DNA from: Litoditis marina
Taxonomy: Eukaryota > Nematoda > Chromadorea > Rhabditida > Rhabditidae
Direction of reading: 5' to 3'
Assembly (NCBI GenBank): GCA_964036275.1
Contig: OZ038434.1
Coordinates: 62,001 to 126,000, forward strand
DNA: 64,000 bases
Part shown: positions 49,196-61,000 of the stretch, piece after piece
Layout: each line of letters starts with the position of its first letter
How positions within the stretch are numbered: position 1 is the stretch's first letter
Made by a program: the position numbers and the translations under genes
Notes under the pieces: model-generated
Told to the model about the DNA's origin: nothing
The model's input: the letters and a program-made list of their open reading frames with translations, nothing else
Databases searched by the model: none

Positions 49196-49548
49196 ATGTA
49201 GTTCCGGTCATTCCTACTGAGACTTGGCAGCGTGCCAATGAATTTTCCAGGCTATTTTTCACCACTTTGGAGTTTTTCAAATAACTGAAAATTTGTTTTA
49301 GCTGTTGTTCAGTTCCTTAAAGAAGGACGACTATGTGGTCCAATCGCAACGGTTCAATCCTTTAAACTGCAATTTCCAATTGCAGTTTAAAGGACCGTTG
49401 ACACGAGATCGGTCCACATAATCGTCCTTCTTTAAGAACCCGTAAATACGAAATTTCCTGAGAATATTTATGTCGGCTCTGAGATATAGTCAGCCGAAAA
49501 TCTTCGCACAATGCCAATGGGTCTCAGTGGGAATGAAATGAACTATAG
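49196..49548. mobile_element. TTGGCAGCGTGCCAATG foldback family, copy split by another element
   Basis: The outer ends TTCCTACTGAGACTTGGCAG and GCCAATGGGTCTCAGTGGGA are inverted. The middle is interrupted at 49319-49440 by a GATTATGTGGTCC element. Confidence 0.78.
49319..49440. mobile_element. GATTATGTGGTCC foldback family, copy 3 (nested)
   Basis: The arms AAAGAAGGACGACTATGTGG and its mirror are nearly exact. It is inserted inside a longer element (49196-49548) of another family. Confidence 0.82.
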
Positions 49549-49743
49549 AACACTAATTATTTGCATAATGTGTGTGTCCCTCTTTTGTTTGTTTTCTGAT
49601 ATGAGAGGGTAAACACAATCGTGTTTCTTACACAAGAACCTTATATTGTTTTCTCTCTCTCCTCCTCCGACAAGCACTTAAACTAGCAACTTGCTACATA
49701 ATTTCACGCTTTTAATAGTATTCAGTATAGCTCAGGTTTATAT

Positions 49744-49871
49744 ACTGCTATTCAATCACACAGTCACGTGAAACATGTTGAGCACAGCAGAACTCAGAAA
49801 CGTGCAATGACCAAGTGCACGATTCCTCATTAGAATGCTAGCTTTACGTGACTATTCAATTTACTTCTAGT
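49744..49871. mobile_element. CACGTGAAAC MITE family, copy 5
   Basis: Same family as 26612-26739. An inverted partner follows at 49965-50070, leaving about 90 bp between them, just upstream of the ion-channel gene. Confidence 0.78.
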
Positions 49872-49964
49872 ATGCGAAAGTAGCAAAATTTCCGAAATTT
49901 GACGTGAACACAGGGGGGGGGGGTCAAACTACAAACCAACATGCACACCATTTTTCACTACCAG

Positions 49965-50070
49965 TAAATTGTTAAGTCACGTAAACTTAGCATTCTAATG
50001 AGGCATCGTGCACTTTCTGAGTTCTGCTGTGTTTAACTTGTTTCACGTGACTTTCCAATTGACTAGCATT
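49965..50070. mobile_element. CACGTGAAAC MITE family, inverted copy 6
   Basis: Inverted, slightly shortened copy (CACGTAAACTTAGCATTC ... GTTTCACGTGACTTTCC) in head-to-head arrangement with 49744-49871. Confidence 0.7.
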
Positions 50071-50389
50071 ATAAGCATTGACCAAAGCGACCGATATACA
50101 TACTTTATATTCACTGCTCGATAACTATCAAAATGCTTAGTTCCGATTAAAGACGCGTTGTTCTCACGACATTTACACATGCTCGAAAACTCGAAAAGCG
50201 AAAATTACGAATGCCTTGTGAACTAAACCTCGTTCATTCTTTCGATTGAGAAATACGTGTTTCTCTTCTTCTTTCTTCTTTCATCCCTCCACGTTCTCTC
50301 CTTTTCACCATCAATGTTCTATTTTGTCAATTCATCTTCTGTTCTTTTCTCGTTCTAATTTCTACTGGGTTAGTTTACGTTTATTCAGG

Positions 50390-53300
50390 ATGTTATGGTA
50401 TCTCTTCTTCTTACCTTCTATACTTTCGTTGGAGCGCGTGCATCCCGCCTTACCTGGTAAACCAACGATTGCAAACCCGCCGCAGGCACTGTTTCAGGTA
50501 TGTTGCTAACATTCATATGTGGATGATGGAAGCGAAGATATTCTAACCCAAGGCTGTTTTGCCACGTTTTCGAGTTTTGCAAGACAAAAAAAAGTTTTCA
50601 TAGCGTACGCGCTTTCAACAGCGCGTGAGGAAACCGCTCTTGGGAAAATATTGTTCTCTGGAAAACAAGGCTTTGAAGTTTCTTCGCCAAGGTTCATTTA
50701 GGAAGAGACAGTTAGGGGGAGATAGAAGAGACAGATACATTTACACCTCCAGCATTTCATTGTATTTATAACTTTTATTTGCAAGCAATTTTGTCTGTAG
50801 AAGGGGGCCGAGTTTGACTTATAGTCTGATACCTCAGCACGGCAGTATTTCGGCAACCATGCACAACAGGACATGAATCAAACCAACGAACACAGCTGAG
50901 GATATATATACATGAATATCATTACGAGTCCAATTATCAATGCAAACTATTGCATCATTAGTTTACCTTTTATATATCATTTTCAATCTGTTTAGGCCAG
51001 AGCTACCTCTTCTGACAAGTTGGATCCTTGCCAATATCTACTGGCCAACCTAACAAGTAGGTTGAAATAAATCGCGGTCAAATCTTCATGAACAATTTTC
51101 GTTCAGTCAGTGAAAAGTGATATGTTTGTTATTCATGTTAACGTAACATAACTGACACCGTAATATTTAGATGGTCGTTTTTGTATTTTATACGTTTATT
51201 ACGCAGATCGATCTTGGTTCCAGCTGCTGGTGAGATAATTATGTTTTATGTTTTCTTTATATTGCTTTTGCACTCAAACACAGGTTCAATAGACGTAAAA
51301 CAGGTTCGAATGACGTCATCCCGCCAAACGATCTCGATACATGGCTTTCGATCTCGTTGGTGGGACTTTAGGAACCGGGCACATGCTGCCAAACTTCAGA
51401 TATTTAAATACACTTCACAAGGCCCACGCAAGTGTGAACCACTCTCACCTGGATACTATCTCAAAAAATGCATCTACAGACCCGACCAAACCTGAGTTGT
51501 AGTTTCTACATGCTTGTAATGAGCAATGTCGAAAACGAAATTACGAAGTATGAACAATTTACAATTCGTACAAGATACTGAAATCTCACTTGAAAGGCTC
51601 CTAGTCTCTCTGTAAAGGGCTATTGTTGCGTGAATACATACTGAACTTGAGGTGTCGACAACCTTCAAGCACACGAGTTTGCCTCTTTGGAACAGTGCCT
51701 GTACTACTATTTGGCCGGAGAGACTGTGAAGAAGTTGGGCAAGTAAGTGTTCACATTTTGAGTTTGAACTGTGGTCTACTTCAATCAAACTACATTTCAG
51801 AAAAGAGAGAGAGAGATAGAGAGACAGAGAGATAGAGAGAAAGATAGAGAGAGAGAAAGAGAGAGTTGTTTCTCTCTCACTGAATCCCACGTACAGGAGA
51901 AGTCGAACAACCGAAAATGTATGGCCACAACTGGGTTCGGGTAATCGTGACTGTATTCAGACTAGGAATTCCCCATCCCATCGCCTCCATTCCACCAAAC
52001 TATGTCAGCCAGAAGCCGGTTACTATTCAATTCAACCAGATTACCCTGCAGCATTTCGAGCTGGTTAGTTTGTTCAAGATACGGGTAGGTGACCAAATGA
52101 ATTAATGAATCTGCAGTAATTCGTGAGATGAGCTCATGAGATCGCTCGAGAGTAATGGTCATGATCTATTTCGCAGACTCCAACCAGAAAGTTTCATTGA
52201 GATATGGTTTTCGCGAGATTACTAGGCACCGCCTTATTAAAGCTGTCGTGAGAAGTGCACTATTAGTATTTCAAGATCATGGTCTGACGTAATGAACTAT
52301 TGAAATTAAAATTCATCTGTTTCGTGGAATATAACTCCTGAAGAGTAAGGTAACTCTTCCATGTTGCAGAACGAATTCCTGAAGGACATTGAGATTCATG
52401 GCTACATGAATGTTAACTGGATGGACGACAGACTCAAGTGGAATACGGTAAGAGACACACAGTCGGTATGAAAATAGACCTATTAGGTTATTTATTTGAA
52501 CAAAATATACATGTGTCAGTAGGACATTGTGATTATGCATTGTCCAGTATTTTCCGAAAATAGGACCTTTCGGATTTATACCCTCTGAGAAAACCCAAAA
52601 ACCGTCTTGACTAAAATTCGAATCGATTTTTGAGTTGATGTTTCACAGAGCACAACACTAACGTTGCCATTCAGGATATGTGGAAGGTGGATACCCTGAA
52701 CATCCAAAGCTTGGCTCATGTCTGGTTCCCAATGTTTGTCACTCAAGAGTAAGTTGCTTCTATCATATGATCTCAGAAAATGCTTAATCAGATTGAAAAA
52801 ATACATAGAGGAGAAGTGTTTACCATTTATTTCTTCACAGTGTGAGTCATACTGTTAGTGTCAAATGTAAAGCCGTAAAAAATAACTAACATTCGAGAAC
52901 GTGCAATGATTCACGATAACAAGTACAAGATGGAAATACACAAATGCCCATGGCAATTTATGTTTCACTTAAATTTCTATCAACTTTATTGTTTGAGTGA
53001 GACATTCCAACCAACACCAATTAATATCCGGCGACATCTGTTTTTTTCAAATCATGTATGGAAGTAACGGGTAGTTTTTGATAGAAGTTCCTAGTCCATT
53101 CTGCTACCACAGTCACAATTTGTAGTTAATGAAATTTCACGTCATTTTCATTTTAAAAAATCCCGCAACTGCTCTCAATGCATTTTGTAGTCGAGTGCAC
53201 TATCACCGAGGTATATATTTCTCGAGGTGTACTGAACAGGCCTTAGACAAATTATGAACTCCTGAGGTACAACATACAAGCGTTCAGTGATCTTTATTAC

Positions 53301-56300
53301 GGTGGTGCACAAGTACTCACTATCTTCATTATCTCAGCATCGATACTCATCTGAAGAATGGAGACGCCTTTGAAATGAGGAGAATCGAGACCTCCCACGA
53401 AGGAAATGTCTCGTCTATCGTCGCCTTCTCTTTGAAGTCAGTTTAAGTAGTCTGGACGAAGTCATCGCTCGGTTCTAACTAACTACATGCAAAAAGCAAA
53501 CAAAGCTAAATGAAACCAAAATGCAAAATTAGAGCTAGGTGACCACCAACTACATTCTAGGATTTTACTGTCGGTCGTTGATTCTTGGATATGCTCTTAT
53601 TTTCTCAACGTTTATGACAGTGTTTCAAATCTGTTACTATTTTCGTAATTCTTGCTCTGAATGATAACTAGAGCGACGGTGCAACATGTAGTAAACCGCC
53701 GTTGTAGGGTTGTGGTTTGATCTCTGTTTACGTCATAATTCAAGAGTCTCGTCAGAACAGTGACGGAACCAAACTTCAATTACAGCGAAATATAAAATGA
53801 TACAACGTATATACGTGTTCTGGATAGAGCGAATCGTTTCAACTGTCCTAAGTTCGTAGTGAGTTAGCGGTTATAGGACATTCTGCGATGATTCTGACTT
53901 CGAGAACTACCCTGACGATGTATACAAGTGCTGTTTCGCAATGGAACCCAGATCCAACCCGGTAGGCGAAACCCATTAGTTTCCCTAGGTGCAAACGCAA
54001 CCTCTCGGTATGTATGAGTTTTTCATTATTAGGGTTGTGGATCGAGTTCCACCTTTCGAGTTCGGAGCTTGACACGAATCGCAATCTTCAGAACACTGTA
54101 TTGTATGTTTCTGGAATATTTTCTGTCTCGGTTGAGCAGTTTTTCTTCGTTGTTTTCTTCTCCGTCTAATTTAATTTAATTTCTCTTGTCTATCGAGTTC
54201 TTTTTTTTGTGCAGGCCATAACATCCACAAGTATCTTTTTCATTCCGATAAAAAAAGAATAATTATTGATTGTAGGACATAATCGAATTTGATGCTTCCG
54301 GTCTTCCTATTTTCACTGACCCCAAATATTTCCGCGACTACGGATGGAAGCTCTCTGCCACTGTTCCACAGAGCGTTGACGATCCCGAACAAACAGCTCA
54401 AGTTCGTAGTTTGTACTCTGAAAAGAAGCGAAAAAAGTTGACAAGTGAACCATAAAAAAGTGACCAACTAACCGTTTGAACTTTCTCCTAATAGACGCAA
54501 TGTTTTTCATTTTCTGACCGAGAATGACTGAGATCAAACTACAAATACAGTGGTTTGAAGCAACATATCCACTCGTTCCGAAAAAACAAACATTATTCGT
54601 TATTATGATCTACTTTTCGTAGGGGTTTCGACATATTCCACTTGATTTCAGCTTGGTTTCTGTATCAACCTGCAGCGCTCTTCCCCGTCGGTTCGAATTG
54701 AGTTGACGGTTCCTCTGATGGTCTGCGCCCTCCTCTTTCTCCTCACTCCTTTCCTCGGACAGATTAAACTACAGGTACGACTTATTTCAATCAAAAATAC
54801 TTCAATCGAAAACTTTTTTTCAAACTGAAACAGCAGTGCGTAGAGACACGTAATGACAATTTCCATAAGGGTTCATGAATTCAAAGAGTATAAATGAGAT
54901 CAAGTTAAAAGATACTAGACCACAGAAGATACTGATCGGTCTCCGACTTCTAGGTACGATATATAATGTTTCCTCTATTTGTGTGTTTCAGATTTGCACA
55001 AAGATGTTCATCATGGGGCTACAGTACCTGACGTTCCTGTTGTACAGTAACCGAATCTCAACTCATCTCGGAAGCGCAGCCGCAACTCCTAGACTGCGTC
55101 AGTTTATTGTTTCTTAAATTGAACAATGACTATTGAGTTGAAGTGTAAATTGTCTGAAATTGTCGATATGTACCGATATGGCACCACAGGAACTCATGCA
55201 AGTGATGCGCTTAGCTTGATCGAGTATCTAGCGCCGTAGCAAAGTCATTAGAAAACCACTAATAGCTAGGCTTGCATTCTCATATCTTATTCGTATTTTT
55301 GCTTTTTCTCAGAATATCGATAGATTTCAGTGCGTTTCCTCGAGTTTTCCGTGACGATGAACGGTCTTTCGATTGCCTGTTCGATCTTCATTTGGTCCTG
55401 CTGCAAAATAAAACGCAGTCTTCCGCCCTGGGGAAGACTGGCTCAGTGAGTTCGCAACAGGAGATGACCAACACAGAATCCTAGTTTGGCGTTGGCGCAC
55501 AGTGAATTTTTAAAACTAAGTTTAGTCAAAGAATCACCGGGACCGAGCTACAAAAACTGAAATTACCATAACTACGTATTTCTCTAGTAGAAATAACTGC
55601 GTATTTCTCCTCGAGCGACTACTAAAAATGTTTTTAACTGTTCAATTTTGATTCGAGAACGTGTTTTGGGATAGAACAACAATGAGCCGTTCAACTACAG
55701 GACCTTCTCACATTTATATAGAGGAGTAAATTTGTCTCGTCTCACGTGAATTTATATGAGTTTTTTACGGCCCTTTTCAGAGTGGCTGCATTTGTCAACA
55801 AATTCATGTGCATCTTCCAAACGCACACAGTTGATGACGAAGAGATAGAAAAGGGAACTGCAACCACCTATCAACAGGTGGGCTCAACTTTTTCAGAAAA
55901 GTTTGAATTCAGCTTGTGCAAGCTCCTCTAACGGCATTGAAAACACGATTATAGTACAGGGGTACTTTCGCAAAAACATTTTTTTCTAGTATAAATGAGT
56001 TCGTTAGTTGTCTCAGAAGCGCATTAGAAAATGAATCCGGCCAATAGTGAACTGCAAAAGTCTCCGCATAGTTCTCGTGAAAAGACGACATTTAAAATAA
56101 TGTTGGTTTCTGTTTTACATTATGTGCTGTTTATATAAATTGTGGAGTGAATATTCAAGTATGACATTAGCTTTTTCAAAGCAACCCTATACGACGTATG
56201 TTGCCTGTCCTATCACGCTGTGTTTGTAGTTTGATCGGGTTGCATTTCGTTCAAAGAAATCACGTGTATCGAAATAAAACTACAACTTTATCGCCTCGTA

Positions 56301-56466
56301 ACGAAGCGACGTAAATAAATAAATATTAAATAAAAAAAGAAATTCATCACTCTTCATATTGTTGAATGATTTGCAGGACTGGACGGCAGCTTTCGTTGCG
56401 GTGCACGCCGTCACAATGTCGGTTCTCATTGGTATTTATATCATCGGATATCTCATCATCCTCTGA
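50390..56466 (+). CDS. Atypical Cys-loop ligand-gated ion channel subunit (complete ends, one unresolved exon)
   Basis: A pentameric receptor-channel subunit. Secure exons: 50390-50497 (signal-like start), 50996-51056, 51207-51229, 51897-52063, 52370-52447, 52675-52748, 53338-53436, 53877-53961, 54276-54401, 54652-54774, 54992-55097, 55331-55445, 55781-55877 and 56377-56466. A probable exon ends at 51738, and the stretch 51230-51660 is unresolved. Ligand-binding landmarks are VTIQFNQITLQHFEL, VNWMDDRLKW and SLAHVWFP. The Cys-loop runs from CDDSDFENYP to DDVYKC. M1 is ELTVPLMVCALLFLLTPFLG, M2 lies around MFIMGLQYLTFLLYS, M3 follows RLLRFLEFSVTMN, and M4 is the C-terminal VTMSVLIGIYIIGYLIIL before the stop. 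The Cys-loop has 14 rather than 13 intervening residues and YP in place of FPFD, and M2 lacks the usual charged filter motif. Ligand and ion selectivity cannot be told. The ATG follows an acceptor by 1 nt. Confidence 0.85.
51302..51738 (+). other. Unresolved exon region of the ion-channel gene
   Basis: Exon 51207-51229 ends in phase 0, and exon 51897 needs phase 1. A convincing segment in between reads LQAHEFASLEQCLYYYLAGE and can close the frame with a GC donor (TTGG|GCAAGT, last base 51738). Its start could be 51652 or 51670. Further left, two overlapping open frames compete: one with acceptor after 51304 containing CEPLSPGYYLKKC, the other containing GHMLPNFRYLNTLHKAH. I cannot choose between them; transcript data are needed. 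Confidence 0.4.
51785..51866. repeat. GA-rich simple repeat inside the channel intron
   Basis: A GAGAGA/GATAGA tract immediately before the acceptor of exon 51897-52063. Confidence 0.85.
56210..56290. mobile_element. TGTAGTTTGATC inverted-repeat MITE (example copy)
   Basis: CTGTGTTTGTAGTTTGATCG at the left and AAATAAAACTACAAC at the right. It lies in the last channel intron. The same short family recurs at about 24325-24385, 26772-26848, 36772-36830, 39795-39868 and 62428-62508, all with TGTAGTTTGATC and GATCAAACTACAA termini. Confidence 0.65.
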
Positions 56467-57529
56467 AGTTGTCTGTCACTCTAGTTTCTCTTTCCTCTTT
56501 CTCTCTCTCTTTCTAGGAAACTCCCTCTCTAGCTTCTCTCCTCTTTCCACTATTTCTCAACCCTCTCTCTCGCTAGGAAGTCCCTTCTCTAGCACTCTTT
56601 TGTCTTTAGAAAGCAGCTCCCTCTCTAGCGACTAGATTTGTTTATACTATAGCTCATTACAAAATGTTTTTCGTAATCAAGCTACGTTCTCATACTTGTA
56701 TGTACATAATGCTTAATTTATATTGTTTTTCATATAGGCTACTCATTCTTTAGGTTATTGAGTTCCCACATTGAATAGATTTTTAGTTCCAATTATACTT
56801 GTAAGATTGTCGAGAGTGGATGTTACATATTTTCATGCAAAAACATTCATTTCACCAAAATCGATAACTCGAGAACAATAATGCTGTATATAAATATTAG
56901 CTCTTGATCGTGTTGGAAAGCACATTTCGATTCAAAAATTGCATAAATAGTTGACAACATATTAGGACAGAAAGAGAGATAGAAGATGAGAAAGGAGACA
57001 GATGCATTAATTTGAGGGAATTTCCTACGGCTTATTAAGGTTCCACAAGAAGGTGAGAAATTTCCATCTCATGGCTGATAATGAAATAGTTCTATTTGAA
57101 CTCATACGAAAATGTAGGTCAAACCTAACTCTTCCGGAGGAACATTCGAAAACAAGAAAGAAATGGTGTAATATAGGGAATGTAAGTTTTGGCAATTAGA
57201 ATATCTAGAAAAAGTATATTTGGCACAACAAAAACGTGATAAACAAATAAAAACTCTAGCACCAGTGACTGAGATCATAAACGAACGTTGGCAAGAAGGG
57301 TTAATCGTGATAACTAATCGAATACTGTGAGACGCGGGATTCAGGGATATCCGTTCGGGAGTACTTTTCCGTCCTGTACACGATGTCGATAGGTGCCAGG
57401 ATCGCTCAATTTCGCCTTTTCCAAGTTTCTACTGTAATATTCATATTGTCAACCATATTGGCCGTACTTCTTGAATCTCACATTGAGGGATCGTTGGGCT
57501 ATGCTGGTTAGTGCCATTTCATTGGGCCC

Positions 57530-57660
57530 TCATGAACATCTCACAACCACCTGCGAAGTGTTAATGTTGCGGCACGGCAATCAATAGAATCTCATGAGAA
57601 GCTGATGAGATTTGATTCATGAGGTAATCTCATAGGGTTAACGAGGGATTGCTGTCGCCT
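57530..57660. mobile_element. CTCATGAG-rich foldback family, copy 4 (shorter)
   Basis: Carries CATGAACATCTCACAACC, GTTAATGTTGCGGCACGGCA and AACGAGGGATTGCTGTCGCC. Same word set as copies 1-3. It lies between the channel gene and the NOS1AP homologue. Confidence 0.6.
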
Positions 57661-57890
57661 CAGCTTTATAGGATAGTTTATAAAATGCGTACACAAGCAG
57701 GTGCGATGAGCCCAAGATGCATAATTTGTGAAAATAAGACTTGTTTATTACAAAAATTGTGTAAATGGCCTTTTTTCCTTATCTTGAACAAAGTGTACTT
57801 TTCAAACACAAAGAAGATTCTGTATTTGAAATTGAAGTTTTGTACTAGAAAAAAGAAATAATGCTACTAATGCAATTTTTCTGAATGGCC

Positions 57891-58082
57891 AGGCACCGTA
57901 GCAAAGTCAGGAAAGTGGTGTGTGGTGAACTCAACCTGATTGAGGAACTGATCACAATCTGGCCACATAGTTGCCAACTTTCAGTGTTCAGGAATAGTGG
58001 GAGTGACCCAAACCCGGGTCAGGTAGTGTCCAGATAGTTCAGCTCGGAGCTGACCTTTTTAGGACACTTTGCTACGGTGCCT
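57891..58082. mobile_element. AGGCACCGTAGCAAAGT MITE abutting the NOS1AP-like stop codon
   Basis: The 17 bp terminal inverted repeats (AGGCACCGTAGCAAAGT and its exact complement) bound 192 bp. The right end is 4 bp from the stop codon of the minus-strand gene, so that gene's 3' UTR must begin inside this element. A relative is at 25575-25765. Confidence 0.82.
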
Positions 58083-58086
58083 AATC

Positions 58087-61000
58087 TTAAATGACGAACG
58101 AATGAATGCGATGTGACTGTCGAATGACGAACTTGAGAAAATCCTCCATTTCGCCGCGTCCGGACTCGTTGACCCGTCTCTTCTGCGAGAAGTTGGAGGG
58201 CCGATTCTGATTTCTATCATCGTCGTCCTCGTCCAACTCCACCGAGAGGGCCCGCAACGTCTTCTTCCGAACCACGTCTATTTGCGGCTGGAAATAGACT
58301 AGTGAGACATAATGAAGAAAACTATTATTGCTCAACATGCAGTTTGAACCAATACTTTTTTGTGCTTTGTTTGCAGTTAAGAGATGCGGGACGAAAGTAC
58401 TCCTTGAATATCCTGTAGTTCACGTTACAGAAACGTGATCTACACGATATTGAGACAACTACATTGAAAAGGCGTTAGCAGACGATAGGGGTACGGTATG
58501 ACAGGTGAACTTTGCACGATACGTGAATTACCGTGAAGCTGAACCGATTTAGACATTGCGAGCAAATAATCAGTCTACACTGACATGTCTGAAATGGTCA
58601 AAGTAACATGTTATCAAGTTGCTGGTAAGGTTGAAACACGGACAGCGTGCATCGGAAGCGAGGAAATGTTTCAGCTAATGTTGTCAGAACAAAATTGTAG
58701 GTCAAAAACGAAAGAGAGAGGTGAAATGAAAAGGTTACTCGGGAGAAAACAAAAACTGAGCAGATGAAAGATGAACGTATTAAGATAGCATGCGAACATT
58801 GGGTACGAAAAAGTTTGCTCATCGATAGAAATGTATACTCAAATCTCCACTCAAAATGTTTGTTTTCGAGAAGATGATGTGTTTACTAGTCAAAATTCAG
58901 TTTCAATCGATGAGCATAAGGAACATAGCTACCTACTTCTTTCTTAAAAGATTTAAGTGGAATGGGTTTGATGAATGTGGGTTGCATAGCTGCGGCAATA
59001 GAATCAAAATCCAGGGAGCCTTCCTAAAGAAAAGAATCTGCGGTTGAATATTTATGTATCTTCAAAAATTTTCTGAAAGTAACATTTATTACAAAAGTGA
59101 AATAAAAAACAATGACAGTGAAGATGTAGAAGACACACACTACCCACCCGTTTCACTACAGTAACCACAGGCTTACGAACAGGCGGATACATGGCGGTGA
59201 CTATACTCGAACTGGCAGGCATACTCTGAATGAACAACTGTTTAGTTCCTTTTTATACACTTTGCTGAACCAACATGTGACATGTTTTTCGAAAATCGAA
59301 AAGCTATTGAAGTGAAAAACGAATCGAAATAGTTTTCAAATTCCGATCTTCTTCTAGCAAACTGTCATTTGGCATACTTTCCGTCACACATTAGCGACAT
59401 GGATGTTGGGTTTCGTTTTCACGGTTTACGTGATTTTTACCAACTAATATTTGTCGGAAAGGTCTATCTCGACCAGTCAAAAAAGTGGAGATTCGAAATA
59501 ATCGCATTATCAAGACTGTGGTCTATAAAACTGACCGTGGGTACGTTGACCTTCCGTGCGGGTTCCCGTTCGGGACTGGCGTCAGTCGGGGGTTTGAACA
59601 GCGAATCGACCGTGATTCTCTCTTTCCGTCGTTTTTCATCCCGACGCGACGTCTCCGGCGGACGCTCGTCGTCGTCCACAATGTCGTCCAGCTCTGGCTC
59701 CTTGTTCGGTTTGATCCTTGACCTCAACAGTTGGATAAGCGAGGTATAAAACGGATAAAAACCGAGTTTGGTCTACCATTTGTCCACTAGCCCGCAATAT
59801 CACACAGAACATTTTTTTCAGAATTGGATTGCCCTGAAGTTTGACGTGCGTTCTTTGTGTTCACAAGAACCCAGAGTAGCCGAGCTATTACAACCAAAAT
59901 GCGATGGAATGTTAGTTTGTGTCAAGAATAAGTATTGAACTGCAAACCCCGCTATTGCAATTGATAATGAGGTGATTTTGAATCTACTGTAGCAAACACA
60001 TCACAACTACCCCACTCACTTCGTGTTGAAGGACAGCCTGGAGAACTCCTTTTCTCCCCTCAGTATCCCAGTTCGAGTTGTCGGAACCGCCATCTGAAAT
60101 CACATGGACTTTGCAACAAATTGATATCGCTGAGTCAAATAAGTCCATCTACTATGGGTTCTCGCTTGATTATGACAGCAAAAATTATATCGTCATAATG
60201 TTAGAGAATGTACAACTGAGATGCAGAACGTTTTTCAGCCTCCTTCTAGATGGGAACAGGTTCAATTGTTCTGTTGTTTTTTTTTTCCGATGGCTTTTCT
60301 GACATTTTGGGAGACAACGACGTATTGTCTTACAGAATCTCGTCTGCCCGATACCTTCTTGGGCGGCGTGGTGGAGGGACCCGGCTGCTGGTCGTCGTCG
60401 CTCTAGAATAACCGACAATTGACTGATTTATTCACATGCAAGCATGTGATATACAGAAAAGAAGTATAAATAGTGAAATACACAAAAACGTTCGTACGCG
60501 AATAAAATGTGTAGGAAATTGAAAATAAGTTATTCAGCCAGAAAACAATTGGGCGGGATCAGTTGAGTATCTCGATTCTGAAACACGTAATAATTTACGA
60601 TTTTCAAACGGCTTCCCAATATATTCACAATTTCAACCCAAACATAACAGGATCAAACTACAAACAGTGGTATAGGGCAGAATAAAGTGTTACACTTTTA
60701 TTTCTTTCTCTGCCCCCTTTGGGAGTTAAAGAAGGACGATTATGTGGTCCAATCGCAACGGTTCAGTCCTTTAAACTGCAATTCATTTTTTAATTGCAGT
60801 TTAAAGGACCGTTGACACGAGCTTGGTCCACATTATCGTCGTTCTTCAAACCATCCTGAATCAGGATTCCTGATCCTCAATTGATGCCCACCTTGTTCTC
60901 CTCTTCTGCTTCCGTCTTCAGTTGAGATATGGTTGGTATGAGGGGGACGCTGGATCCAGTATACGAAGGAATCGGCAAATCGGCCAACGGATTGCTCATC

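Larger units (their letters stand above)
45893..50386. other. Intergenic region between divergent DUF273 and ion-channel genes
   Basis: No exon chain is recognised. The region holds repeat elements, a tRNA-like relic at 47270-47340 and an inverted sequence pair at 46710-46800 (GGCCGCAACTCGTTTTCTGC against AAACGAGTTGTGGCC). The two genes start in opposite directions, so both promoters or outrons should lie here. Confidence 0.55.
56467..58086. other. Region between convergent channel and NOS1AP-like genes
   Basis: A CT-rich run follows the channel stop (56485-56630), probably 3' UTR. The foldback at 57530-57660 and the MITE at 57891-58082 fill the rest. No exon is seen. Confidence 0.5.

Noticed and set aside
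59369..59749. 126-residue plus-strand frame rich in Ser
   Set aside because: It is antisense to the acidic NOS1AP-like exon 59722-59551.
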